Shown here: piece after piece, positions 1 through 7,063 of the stretch | Layout of the letters: each line of letters opens with the position of its first letter | Numbering within the stretch: position 1 is the stretch's first letter | NCBI GenBank assembly: GCA_964403935.1 | Contig: CAYOIB010000002.1 | Span: forward strand, 1 to 64,000 | Length of the DNA: 64,000 nucleotides | Reading direction: 5' to 3' | From: SLLG01 sp964403935 | GTDB taxonomy: Bacteria > Verrucomicrobiota > Verrucomicrobiia > Opitutales > Oceanipulchritudinaceae | The notes under the pieces: model-generated | What the model saw: only the letters and a program-made list of their open reading frames with translations | Told to the model about the DNA's origin: nothing | The model's database searches: none | Position numbers and translations under genes: made by a program

Positions 1-71
1 GAGGGACGGAGTGGAGCAGAGCGAGGAACGAGCGCCGCGTAACTCCGTTCTCCTCCAAGCGTTTGTTCGAC
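1..71 (-). other. Integron attC recombination site, cut by the window edge
   Basis: Read on the minus strand, the stop codon of the HNH-like gene overlaps a core GTCGAAC (71-65), close to the attC R'' consensus RYYYAAC. Partly complementary arms follow: GAGGAGAACGGAGT pairs imperfectly with ACTCCGTCCCTC near the window start, around a loop rich in GCTCG and CTCGC that resembles the loop of the site at 600-673. GTCGAAC is the exact reverse complement of GTTCGAC at the other end of the same cassette, as expected because both halves come from one attC in the circular cassette. The R' half lies outside the window. Confidence 0.65.
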
Positions 72-595
72 TATAGATCCCATAGGTTTTCACCATTGAG
101 GCCGAAGATGGAGTAAAGCTCTTCCATCTTCCATTCATAAGCTTTGGTCCACGAGACTATGGCTCCGCTATAAACACTCCTAACCGCATCTTGATTGATT
201 TGATTTTTTCCGTTCGTTATCGGAATGATAAAACAGGAAACTTCGGAAGGACAGAAGCTAAAGTTCTTATGCGCTTCGACCAGTTTTTTAGCCGCTGTAT
301 CAGCGTTATTACAATCTTCGCAGGTGACGGTTCTTGTAAATCGATTTCCTGTCTTTTTGATCCTGTTTAGATTTGTCCGATATTTCAGATCAATTTTATC
401 TATTTTACTTCTCCATTCATTACCGTACACCTCGTGCATGAAATCTATTGGCACGTTTTCGAGGTGATCATGGTGTTCAGCGAGCTTAGCAATTCTTCGG
501 TTTCCCTTTCGTCTGACAACTTCACCCTTTGTTCTTCCACAAGATGGGCATCGCCAGCCTTCTGAGGCTAAGATGTGCAACTTATTTGTTTCCAT
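71..595 (-). CDS. HNH-like zinc-binding protein in an integron cassette
   Basis: A protein of 174 residues starting at METNKL (595). An upstream in-frame start at 637 lies inside the attC site and is unlikely. An N-terminal zinc knuckle CPSCGR (about residues 15-20), a histidine cluster HHDH (about 40-43) and a second pair CEDC (about 95-98) give the Cys-Cys...His...Cys-Cys layout of HNH-type endonuclease folds. The C-terminal half is not recognised. A nuclease role is inference from this motif pattern only. The gene is visibly more AT-rich than the chromosome to its right and is enclosed by attC cores, which is typical of a mobile gene cassette. It has no obvious Shine-Dalgarno sequence, also common in cassettes. 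Confidence 0.6.
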   Translation of the reverse strand: METNKLHILASEGWRCPSCGRTKGEVVRRKGNRRIAKLAEHHDHLENVPIDFMHEVYGNEWRSKIDKIDLKYRTNLNRIKKTGNRFTRTVTCEDCNNADTAAKKLVEAHKNFSFCPSEVSCFIIPITNGKNQINQDAVRSVYSGAIVSWTKAYEWKMEELYSIFGLNGENLWDL

Positions 596-599
596 TTTT

Positions 600-673
600 G
601 TCGAACGTGGAGCTGTGGCATGGAGTGAGCGAGGCACGAGCGAACGGAATTGACCACCAGCGACTGGTTAGCT
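600..673 (-). other. Integron attC recombination site (complete)
   Basis: On the minus strand the site runs from AGCTAAC (673-667, overlapping the TAA stop of the preceding gene) to GTTCGAC (606-600), five bases before the ATG of the next gene. Each core differs from consensus RYYYAAC or GTTRRRY at one base. Inside, GCTGGTGG on one arm pairs with CCACAGC on the other, leaving one unpaired G, as in the extrahelical bases of attC hairpins. The length of 74 bases is normal for the family. The decisive evidence is that each core matches the far end of its own cassette. Confidence 0.75.
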
Positions 674-1183
674 CCATTTTTCTTTAAAAGGGTTGAGTAT
701 CTTGGATACATAAAAACGCCCATCGTCTTCATTCTTGATGTGTGAGAAGTATGCTTTCTCATCTTCGCTCCAGAGCTGGTTTGGTGGTAGAACAGTATGG
801 ATGTGAGCTCCAGACTCTATCAATTGGTTCCAGATGTCCTTGGACTCTTCGCTTTTCATTTTATCGATTCTTTTGAGGAGTCCAGCCATCCAGAACCATG
901 TCTTTCTTCTTTTTCCGACTTCAGTGTCAGATTTCGACCCTTCAGGATCCATAAATCTAATGAGATCTTCGATACTAGTCGGTAAACTCTTATCTTCTTT
1001 TTTCATTTCTTTCATCGCTAGTATCAGAGGGTCTAGATTCTGGTAAGCGACTAAAAGCATGATTTTTCCAGCAGGCGGCAGGTCGTCCACAAGACTTCGG
1101 ACTTTCGAGATGTATTCACTTTCGCTCAGAGAAAGAAATAGGTCTGACGGCAAGGGCTGCTTCTTCTTGAATAGTCCGAACAT
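668..1183 (-). CDS. Hypothetical protein in an integron cassette
   Basis: A protein of 171 residues (MFGLFKKKQPLPSDL...) that I do not recognise. It is charged and looks mostly helical, with one short hydrophobic helix near residues 38-58 (GKIMLLVAYQNLDPLILAM) and no signal peptide. The ATG at 1183 lies about ten bases downstream of an attC-type core GTTAGCT (1199-1193), and the stop codon at 670-668 is embedded in AGCTAAC, its exact reverse complement. Gene and cassette boundaries therefore coincide. Base composition is more AT-rich than in the rest of the window. No function can be proposed. Confidence 0.6.
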   Translation of the reverse strand: MFGLFKKKQPLPSDLFLSLSESEYISKVRSLVDDLPPAGKIMLLVAYQNLDPLILAMKEMKKEDKSLPTSIEDLIRFMDPEGSKSDTEVGKRRKTWFWMAGLLKRIDKMKSEESKDIWNQLIESGAHIHTVLPPNQLWSEDEKAYFSHIKNEDDGRFYVSKILNPFKEKWS

Positions 1184-1192
1184 GGTTTTCTT

Positions 1193-1240
1193 AGCTAACA
1201 GTGTTATCTCCCCGACTCAGTCGTGGATTTTCAGGAGACG
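1193..1240 (-). other. Cassette boundary: attI or upstream attC half-site
   Basis: GTTAGCT at 1199-1193 (minus strand) is the R' core that opens the 668-1183 cassette; strand exchange would fall between G1199 and T1198. The sequence just upstream on the minus strand (GAGATAACACT) should belong either to the attI site or to the last attC of a further cassette. I could not find a complementary R''/L'' arm upstream as far as about 1330, so attI or a decayed array end is more likely than another intact attC. No integrase gene is encoded nearby. Confidence 0.4.
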
Positions 1241-1359
1241 GGTTTTGGGGTTGCGGAGGGTGATGGCATGGGGCGGCTGGGTTTTTGGGCGTGCAATTGC
1301 TTGAGGATGGGCTGCTTACAAAAGAATAGGCTCTTCCTTGGGTAGGGATTTGGGGAGTT

Positions 1360-1396
1360 GGGGACAAGATAAACTTTCCGGCAAAAGCCCGACTCG
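1360..1396. repeat. Direct repeat, copy 1
   Basis: The segment starting GGGGACAAGAT and ending GCAAAAGCCCGACTC recurs exactly 150 bases downstream (1510-1546) with several mismatches, mostly in the middle. This copy contains the left arm of the inverted repeat at 1383-1425. Confidence 0.6.
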
Positions 1397-1425
1397 CGAG
1401 GTAAAAATGGACAAGTCGGGCTTTT
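1383..1425. terminator. Terminator-like inverted repeat
   Basis: AAAAGCCCGACT (1383-1394) is perfectly complementary to AGTCGGGCTTTT (1414-1425), a 12-bp stem with a 19-base loop. The stem ends in A/T runs on both strands, so it could end transcription in either direction. No gene ends immediately beside it; the nearest is the cassette gene starting at 1183 and running away from it. It could also be part of a mobile or recombination element. Confidence 0.5.
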
Positions 1426-1509
1426 GTCGGTTTTGGGTCTTTGTCTGACGGGGGTTTTTAATTTCGTAAGCGCCTTACCTGCTGAGGCTTGCGAAGATCC
1501 GAAGAGCTT

Positions 1510-1546
1510 CGGGGCAAGATCTGTTGTCCAGCAAAAGCCCGGCTCA
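1510..1546. repeat. Direct repeat, copy 2
   Basis: Second copy of the segment at 1360-1396, with GGGGCAAGAT and GCAAAAGCCCGGCTC conserved at the same relative positions. It has only the left arm of the inverted repeat; the matching right arm is absent here. Confidence 0.6.
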
Positions 1547-1664
1547 AGTAAATTTCTGTCAATCCAGACACATGTTTGTTCGCCTTAATTCGTCGCTGTG
1601 AGAATCATTTATTTTCCCCGCTGGGGCGAGGTTCTGGCCGTGGGCGGATCTACCTGAGAAGACT

Positions 1665-1811
1665 GTGAAAGCTTATAGAGTGACGATCCACTTTGGAGGC
1701 AAAGAAGAGGTGGGTCCACGTATTCTCAAGCCTTTCACAGGCTTTGCAGCCTATGTTCCCTCTGGTGCCAACAGACCAAGCGACCAAGGCGAATTCGCTG
1801 CCCCCATATAG
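1665..1811 (+). CDS. Possible small protein or gene remnant (48 residues)
   Basis: A GTG-initiated frame encoding a 48-residue peptide that begins VKAYRVTIHFGG, contains FAAYVPSGANRP and ends EFAAPI. Its composition looks protein-like (alternating hydrophobic and polar residues, Gly/Pro turns), and GAGAAG lies four bases before the GTG. I recognise no family. It is the only convincing translated-looking stretch in the 870-base gap between 1184 and 2051, and could be the tail of a decayed gene. The rest of that gap shows only the repeats listed separately. Confidence 0.25.
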   Translation: MKAYRVTIHFGGKEEVGPRILKPFTGFAAYVPSGANRPSDQGEFAAPI

Positions 1812-2051
1812 AGGTTGATCCGCTATCCATCGATTGAAGCCAAGTGTTCTTCGCGCAGGTAGCGCGCCAAGGAAACCTTCCAGGCCTCCCTCTTTTTCGA
1901 CCTGACTTCAGATCCACATGGGTTTTCCCAGTCAGACCAACGCCCCTTCAACCCTCTCTCATCCGATGAAATCCACACGAGGTGCCCTCATCTTCTGCCG
2001 TTCCTTGTGGGCACGTTGCCTCTTCGCGTGCGGACGCTCTGACGGGCTGCC

Positions 2052-2612
2052 TTACGGCGCTCGTTCCATAGCGGGTGCCTTCTCGACGTTGCCAAGGTCG
2101 ATCTGTTCGCCTTCCAATTCCTGCTTCGTTAAGGCGACTTCCGTCCCGAGTTCAATGCGGACCAGTTTCTGGAGATTCTTCGTGGGTCGCCCCGGACGGG
2201 GAACTTGAAACAAGGCTACGATATTTCGAATAAGCTGAATGGGCGTTACCAATAAGCCGAACGGGAACCCCCACCAGCCCAAGAAAAAAGAGTAAAGGAA
2301 TCCCGAGACACTCTTCTTTACGCCGCATCTTCTACAACAGATTTCAGGAACGTCCTTGAAAGAAGTCACGATAATCAACGACCATATCGTGTAGTGCTTT
2401 TGCAGATCATTTGGGCCCGCACCGCCACACCGAGGACACGCGGCTTCCTGAACTGCCCTGACTCGATCAGCAACCATTTTATCTGAAATATAGGTGCCGG
2501 ACAGTTCCAGAAGGCCCTTCTCCCGACACCTGTCGGTGCAATAAATCCCGGCTCCCACCGAATGACCCCCAAAGATAATCGTTCGTCTGCATGTATCGCA
2601 TTTCTTCATCAT
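2052..2612 (-). CDS. Zinc-ribbon membrane protein, unknown function
   Basis: A protein of about 186 residues starting MMKKCDTC. It has three cysteine pairs: CDTC (residues 5-8) with CTDRC (25-29), CPRC (59-62), and CCRRC (91-95). These look like zinc knuckles. A hydrophobic segment follows (about residues 103-135, including FFLGWWGFPFGLLV) that could be one or two membrane helices, then a charged tail. GGGAG lies upstream at good spacing for the second of the two tandem ATG codons (2609). Small zinc-ribbon plus membrane proteins of this form are common and mostly uncharacterised. It stands alone and no attC core was found at its ends, so I do not place it in the cassette array. Confidence 0.55.
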   Translation of the reverse strand: MMKKCDTCRRTIIFGGHSVGAGIYCTDRCREKGLLELSGTYISDKMVADRVRAVQEAACPRCGGAGPNDLQKHYTIWSLIIVTSFKDVPEICCRRCGVKKSVSGFLYSFFLGWWGFPFGLLVTPIQLIRNIVALFQVPRPGRPTKNLQKLVRIELGTEVALTKQELEGEQIDLGNVEKAPAMERAP

Positions 2613-2717
2613 CTGCTCCCAAGTGAAGGGTTATCGCGGAACGGCCAGCGATTGATCGAATTGACCACATCGATTGGCTCTGAACTAAAACAAATATTGA
2701 ATAATAATTGCATATCA

Positions 2718-2819
2718 TTAATTATTTCCGGCTTTAGCTTTTCTGATGAATCCGGAAGGGGTGACAGCGCCGTCGACTTCTTTGACCAGGAATATGAGGC
2801 CGTGGTGCGTTTTCGACAT
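2718..2819 (-). CDS. Possible 33-residue peptide or gene remnant
   Basis: A short minus-strand frame encodes a peptide that begins MSKTHHGLIFLV and ends FIRKAKAGNN. Its ATG overlaps the TAA stop of an even shorter frame beginning MKQDHENVSDG (TAATG arrangement). The residue pattern looks protein-like, but the length makes chance equally possible. Listed because nothing else in 2613-3332 looks translated. Confidence 0.2.
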   Translation of the reverse strand: MSKTHHGLIFLVKEVDGAVTPSGFIRKAKAGNN

Positions 2820-3332
2820 TATCCATCACTGACGTTCTCATGATCCTGTTTCATAAAGGCACCACCCCGCAAAGGCCTTCAACAAGGCTTCCCTTGATTG
2901 CTTGAGTGATGTCCAGTTCTCATAGCTTCATCTCAAAAACCAAGGCGAAATCCAAGCCTCAATTCAGCCTCCGATAAGTCAGCGTCGATTCGTTCCTCGA
3001 ATCGGATGACGCCCCGGCACGTGCGGGGTTTAAGAAATGCTTTTTGTGCCTGTCAGGCGATGTTCAGGCAGAAGCGCCACATGATGGCAAAGGTTCATGG
3101 CTGCGCGTCAGGGCTCACCCGAAGAAAAGAGTCGCGGAGTTGCGCGCGCCTCGGTCTGGAACGTCCCCATGCTCCCAAAATCGCGCAAAATGCAGTGCCA
3201 CAAACCGCCTCCTGAAACGCGTAAGCTATTGATAATCGGCAATATGTTTTTGGGGTGTGTTCAATTCGGACTGGAGCTTAATAGAATGTTCCGCTCCTTC
3301 AAACGCCCGCGCCAAATTATCCGCCAAGGTTT
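2820..3332. other. Intergenic region with two hairpins, no gene seen
   Basis: No supported gene. Two compact inverted repeats are visible: CGATTCG/CGAATCG around a five-base loop (2986-3004), and CCCCG/CGGGG around GCACGTG followed by TTT (3012-3031), which could be a weak plus-strand terminator. The reading frames here have poor, Arg/Cys-rich composition. Confidence 0.4.
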
Positions 3333-5621
3333 TCAAAAGCGGGCGGTGAGGCCGAGGAAGCCGTTGATACCGGGCTGGGTCATACGGTCAGCACCTGCGT
3401 CGCCATGGCCACCGCGGCGGGCCGTCGACCAAAGGAAGTATGAACGATCTGTCAGGTTGTTGAGGCCGGCATGGATCGACCAGGTTTCGGAAAGGTGCCA
3501 TTCCCCGCTCAAATCGAGCAGAAAGACTCCGGGCAAAGGTTCCAGGATCCCGACGTCGGTCGTCTGGTTGATGCTCCCGTGGGACTTGCGTCCAATATAG
3601 GTACCGGTCAGGCGCACGTTCCATGTGTTATCCGGCGCACGATACCCGATGTAACCGACGGCGCGCCATGGTTCGACGCTGTTCAGCGGTTGGTTGGTAT
3701 CGGTTTGCCGGCCCCGCGTCCATGAAAGGGACAAACCGCTCTCCAGTCCCTGAAAACCCACCAGAGCCTCGTCGATACGCCCGTCCCAGCGTGCCTCAAG
3801 ACCGTAAATCCGCACGCGTTGGCGGTTGACTGTTGTGAGCACGTCCGGTTCGGGGTCCGGAGTTTCCTCAACCAGAACATTCGACTCAAGGAAGTCGCGG
3901 TACCAGTTGTGGAAGGCTGCGACCTGGAACTGATGGTTTGCCGTGCCCTGCTGCATGCCAAGCTCTACGCTATCCGAAGTTTCCTCTTTAAGATCCGGAT
4001 TGGGAACGACGATGAAGTCCGCTCCGTGGGTGAGGACTCCATTGAGCTCTTCCGCGCCGGGGTTGCGGATCCCGCGGGCGTAGGTGGCGTAGACATTGAG
4101 TTCTGGAGTGAGGCGTCGCAGGATAGACAGGCTGGGAGCGACGGCCAAGTTATCATAGTCGACCGCACGGATGGATTCTCCGGTTCCCGGAACCTTCGTT
4201 CGATCCAGGAAAGCTGCTGTGTTATCGGGGGAGACGTCGTAGTGATCAACCCGCAGACTTGGGATCATTGTCCATGCTTCGTCTGTGCCGAAGACGACCT
4301 CATCAACGAGGAAGATCCCTGCGCGCACCACCTTCGAAGGTGCCATTCCGATGCGATCATCCAACACAGCAGTGCCATCGGGCTGGAAATCCGTGCGCAG
4401 AAACGCTGACGCCACGTTGGTGTGGGAGTATTCGGCCCCGTAGCGAAGCTGGTGTTGACTCGCTGAGCCGGGGAGGAACTTCTCCGCCTGCACCTCCAGC
4501 CCGCGAATGCGAGTGTAGTAAGTAATGTCGTTGTGGCGATCGCGCGGCGTTGGAGCGGGTCCAAACTGAGTCCAGCCACGCTGGATGGTGTAGGATTCAG
4601 CTTCCGCTTCCTGCCAATAGCCGCGAACATCAAGCATGTCGAAAGCGGGTGAAGCCTCCGGTTTATCCAGCCTCCCGCCGACCGATATCCGCGTGCGGGT
4701 GCGGCGGTGGTCCTGAGTGACCTGATCATTGACCAGTGCTCCATCGAAAAACGATCCCTCGGCTGACAGCGCATGGACAAAGTTGTCGTGGCGGAAAGAG
4801 TCAACGGTGCCATCCAGCAGCCAATCACCCGCCTGCATCGCACCGGTTGCCACCACGGCATGGCTGGTGAAATTCTCGGGGTTGGGCGAGTGGTCGCCGT
4901 TATTTCGCCGCTCGGAGCCATCCCGTGCACTATAGACGACGCTCGCGGCGAATTTCCCGTTACCAGCGGCAGCCACCAACCGGTTGTTGAGGCTGCTATT
5001 AACCGAGGCGTAAGTGAGTGTGTTCTCGAGCAAACGGCCCTTCAGGTCTGAGCCGAGGACGGACTCTGGACGGACTGTGCGTGCTAATACCGTGCCGCCC
5101 ATGGCGTCGCTGCCGTAGAGGCTCGAAGTGGCGGATTTGAAGATTTCCATCTGCTCCAGAACCCCCGGATCAAAATAGATGCGCCCGGGGCCGCCCGCTC
5201 CCAGAAAGCTTTGCGCCACAAAGTCCTCCGGCTGGCGAATGCCATCGACCATCAGGGCCACCCGGTTGCCTTCGATGCCGCGGATGTTGATGCCTTGGGA
5301 ACCCCCTCCCAAGTAGGGCACGAGGCCGTCTCCCCCTACAAAGTCAAAAGGCACCGACACCCCTGGTTCGTAACGGAGCGCATCGTCCAAGGTGACCGCG
5401 CCGGAACGACGGAGCTGTTCTGCCTCTACAGCTGCTGCCGTCCCAGCGGTTTCGAGCGTTGGCTCGGCCGCGCGCGTCGCGACAACCACCACGGTTACGT
5501 CAGCTGCCCGCTCCGGGGCGGCCGGGAGGTCCGACTGGGCAAGCAGGGCCGACGTGGCCATGAAGATAAAGCCACTGCTCCATTGAGCGAACCGGTTCAT
5601 AATCCGGGATGTATAGGTCAT
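3333..5621 (-). CDS. TonB-dependent heme/hemoprotein outer-membrane receptor
   Basis: Imports heme across the outer membrane using TonB-ExbBD energy. From the ATG at 5621 it has 762 residues; a second ATG at 5600 (MNRFAQWSSGF) gives the more compact signal peptide ending near SALLAQS. The plug domain follows (LDDALRYEPGVSV, NIRGIEGNRVALMVDGIRQ), then a 22-strand-type barrel ending in a terminal Phe. The heme-receptor boxes are visible as GIRNPGAEELNG and VPNPDLKEETS, matching the FRAP and NPNL boxes that flank the conserved extracellular His in HemR-type receptors. It lies 70 bases downstream of the HugZ-type gene at the end of the hmuTUV transcript, which supports heme rather than ferrisiderophore as substrate. 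An upstream in-frame start at 5786 would run into hugZ and is unlikely. Confidence 0.85.
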   Translation of the reverse strand: MTYTSRIMNRFAQWSSGFIFMATSALLAQSDLPAAPERAADVTVVVVATRAAEPTLETAGTAAAVEAEQLRRSGAVTLDDALRYEPGVSVPFDFVGGDGLVPYLGGGSQGINIRGIEGNRVALMVDGIRQPEDFVAQSFLGAGGPGRIYFDPGVLEQMEIFKSATSSLYGSDAMGGTVLARTVRPESVLGSDLKGRLLENTLTYASVNSSLNNRLVAAAGNGKFAASVVYSARDGSERRNNGDHSPNPENFTSHAVVATGAMQAGDWLLDGTVDSFRHDNFVHALSAEGSFFDGALVNDQVTQDHRRTRTRISVGGRLDKPEASPAFDMLDVRGYWQEAEAESYTIQRGWTQFGPAPTPRDRHNDITYYTRIRGLEVQAEKFLPGSASQHQLRYGAEYSHTNVASAFLRTDFQPDGTAVLDDRIGMAPSKVVRAGIFLVDEVVFGTDEAWTMIPSLRVDHYDVSPDNTAAFLDRTKVPGTGESIRAVDYDNLAVAPSLSILRRLTPELNVYATYARGIRNPGAEELNGVLTHGADFIVVPNPDLKEETSDSVELGMQQGTANHQFQVAAFHNWYRDFLESNVLVEETPDPEPDVLTTVNRQRVRIYGLEARWDGRIDEALVGFQGLESGLSLSWTRGRQTDTNQPLNSVEPWRAVGYIGYRAPDNTWNVRLTGTYIGRKSHGSINQTTDVGILEPLPGVFLLDLSGEWHLSETWSIHAGLNNLTDRSYFLWSTARRGGHGDAGADRMTQPGINGFLGLTARF

Positions 5622-5691
5622 CGGTGTTGTATATGGATGATTGCGAAGAAGCCGCACCCGTTTAGCCGCGGGGCGACACGCTCGAAAAGTG

Positions 5692-6243
5692 TCAGCCCTT
5701 GCGTATGTGCCCGCCAGCAAGGTGGTACCGGATCGTGTGGCCGTCGACGGCATAGGCCGACCCAAAGCCGAGAACGAGGCGTCCATTCAGCGGACGGATG
5801 CGAAACAGCTCGAAGTCGCGCATGGTCTCCAGGGTGTCGATGAGAACGCCAAATCGTTCTCGAAATGCCTTCATCCGGTCGGTAAAGAATGGGTCCTCGC
5901 GATCGATCGGTGCGATGGCGCAGGTCCACGTCAGCCGGGCGCGGGCAAAAAAGTTCCGGGTTTTGGATTCATCCTCGATCAGGAGAAGGCTGATCGGCTG
6001 GCCGCGTCGCAGGTAAGCGGTATGCTTTGCGAGAGCGCTCACGTAGATATAAAAGTGGCCTTCGCCATCCGTCACAAAAGGGGCATAACTGGCCGTCGGT
6101 TCGCCTTGGTCATTGGCCGTGGCGAGGATAGCCGTTTTGCTTTCGCGCACAAGACGAGCGAGGGCCTCTTGGGCGCGGGCAACCTTCACCTCGGACAAGT
6201 CGGAGACGGGAGTCGGTTCAGTGGATGGATTCAGTGAGCTCAT
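5692..6243 (-). CDS. hugZ: HugZ/HutZ-family heme utilisation protein
   Basis: Cytoplasmic split-barrel flavin-reductase-like protein of the HugZ/HutZ family, which binds imported heme and can degrade it or hand it on. From MSSLNPSTEP it has 183 residues. LVRESKTAILATANDQGEP and FYIYVSALAKHTAYL match the pyridoxamine-phosphate-oxidase-like fold, and GHTIRYHLAGGHIRKG at the C terminus resembles the His-containing tail that ligates heme in this family. The start is uncertain: 6288 has AGGAG just upstream, while 6252 and 6243 are downstream options. All of them overlap the end of hmuV, so translational coupling is likely. The position between the ABC transporter and the receptor fits a heme operon. 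Confidence 0.8.
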   Translation of the reverse strand: MSSLNPSTEPTPVSDLSEVKVARAQEALARLVRESKTAILATANDQGEPTASYAPFVTDGEGHFYIYVSALAKHTAYLRRGQPISLLLIEDESKTRNFFARARLTWTCAIAPIDREDPFFTDRMKAFRERFGVLIDTLETMRDFELFRIRPLNGRLVLGFGSAYAVDGHTIRYHLAGGHIRKG

Positions 6244-7063
6244 TTTTGGCATGGTTGGAAGGGAGGGTTTGAATGAAAGGACACGCATTGCTCCTGGGGC
6301 AGTGAATCTCCGTCGTCACGCCGAAGACGTCGGAGATTCGGGCAACGGTGAGGGTCTCCGGCGTAGGGCCGGAGGCAGCGAGGCGCCCTTGGTCGAGCAG
6401 GACAACGTTATCTGCGTACTGCATTGCCAGGTTGAGGTCGTGCACGATGACGATTACGCCAAAGCCGTGGCTGCGGGCCAGTGATCGCACCAGCGCCACC
6501 ATCGAATGCTGGTGGCGCAGATCGAGGGCGGCGGTGGGTTCGTCGAGCAGCAACCAGCGATCACCCGGATGCTCGGCCTCCGCTGGATCGATCTGCGCAA
6601 GCACACGGGCGAGCTGGACGCGCTGCTTCTCGCCTCCGGAAAGGGAAAGGTATCGGCGATGCCGAAGCGCTCTCAGCTCGGTAACGGCGATCGCTCGCGC
6701 GCATGCCCTCCGGTCGCGTTCGCTTTCCCATCCGCTCAGGTGGGGAATCCGTCCGAGGATGACCACTTCCTCAACACTGAAGTCGAATTGCAGAAGCGAC
6801 TCCTGCGCGAGCACGGCACGGCGCCGGGCCAGCTCTGCTCTTTGGTAGCCTGACAACGGGCGCCCATTGAGGGTGACGGTTCCTTCGTCCGGTGTCAGGC
6901 TTCCGCTGAGGACCCGGAGCAAGGTGGATTTACCTGCACCATTGGGGCCAAGCACGGCCGTGAATGTGCCGGGAGCGAACGATACGGAAACTTTATCGAG
7001 AATCGGCCTGCCCGAACGCAGGACAGTTGCTTCGCAGGTGGTCAGCATCTCAGGGGGCCGCAT
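6218..7063 (-). CDS. hmuV: Heme ABC transporter ATP-binding protein
   Basis: ATPase that powers heme import through HmuU. From the ATG at 7063 (MRPPEMLTT) it has 281 residues. Walker A is GPNGAGKST, the ABC signature LSGGEKQR, and Walker B WLLLDEPTAALD followed by a switch His in VIVHDLNLA. The C-terminal VFGVTTEIH is typical of HmuV/BtuD/FhuC-type proteins. The start overlaps the end of hmuU by 14 bases, arguing against the longer frame from 7171, which lies inside hmuU. It continues the hmuT-hmuU-hmuV-hugZ-receptor order. Confidence 0.9.
   Translation of the reverse strand: MRPPEMLTTCEATVLRSGRPILDKVSVSFAPGTFTAVLGPNGAGKSTLLRVLSGSLTPDEGTVTLNGRPLSGYQRAELARRRAVLAQESLLQFDFSVEEVVILGRIPHLSGWESERDRRACARAIAVTELRALRHRRYLSLSGGEKQRVQLARVLAQIDPAEAEHPGDRWLLLDEPTAALDLRHQHSMVALVRSLARSHGFGVIVIVHDLNLAMQYADNVVLLDQGRLAASGPTPETLTVARISDVFGVTTEIHCPRSNACPFIQTLPSNHAKNELTESIH

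Noticed and set aside
1240..2050. Integron integrase gene beside the cassette array
   Set aside because: Both strands were read for Xer-like motifs (HxLRHSFAT, LGH) and none was found; the XerC/D at 56479 is a housekeeping type without the integrase-specific insertion.
2613..2700. Further attC site upstream of the zinc-ribbon gene
   Set aside because: GTGGTCAATTC resembles part of the attC at 600-673, but no R'/R'' pair with complementary ends could be found.
3000..3260. Cobalamin or other riboswitch in the gap beside the heme receptor
   Set aside because: The conserved riboswitch blocks are absent, and the receptor is transcribed toward this region, not from it.
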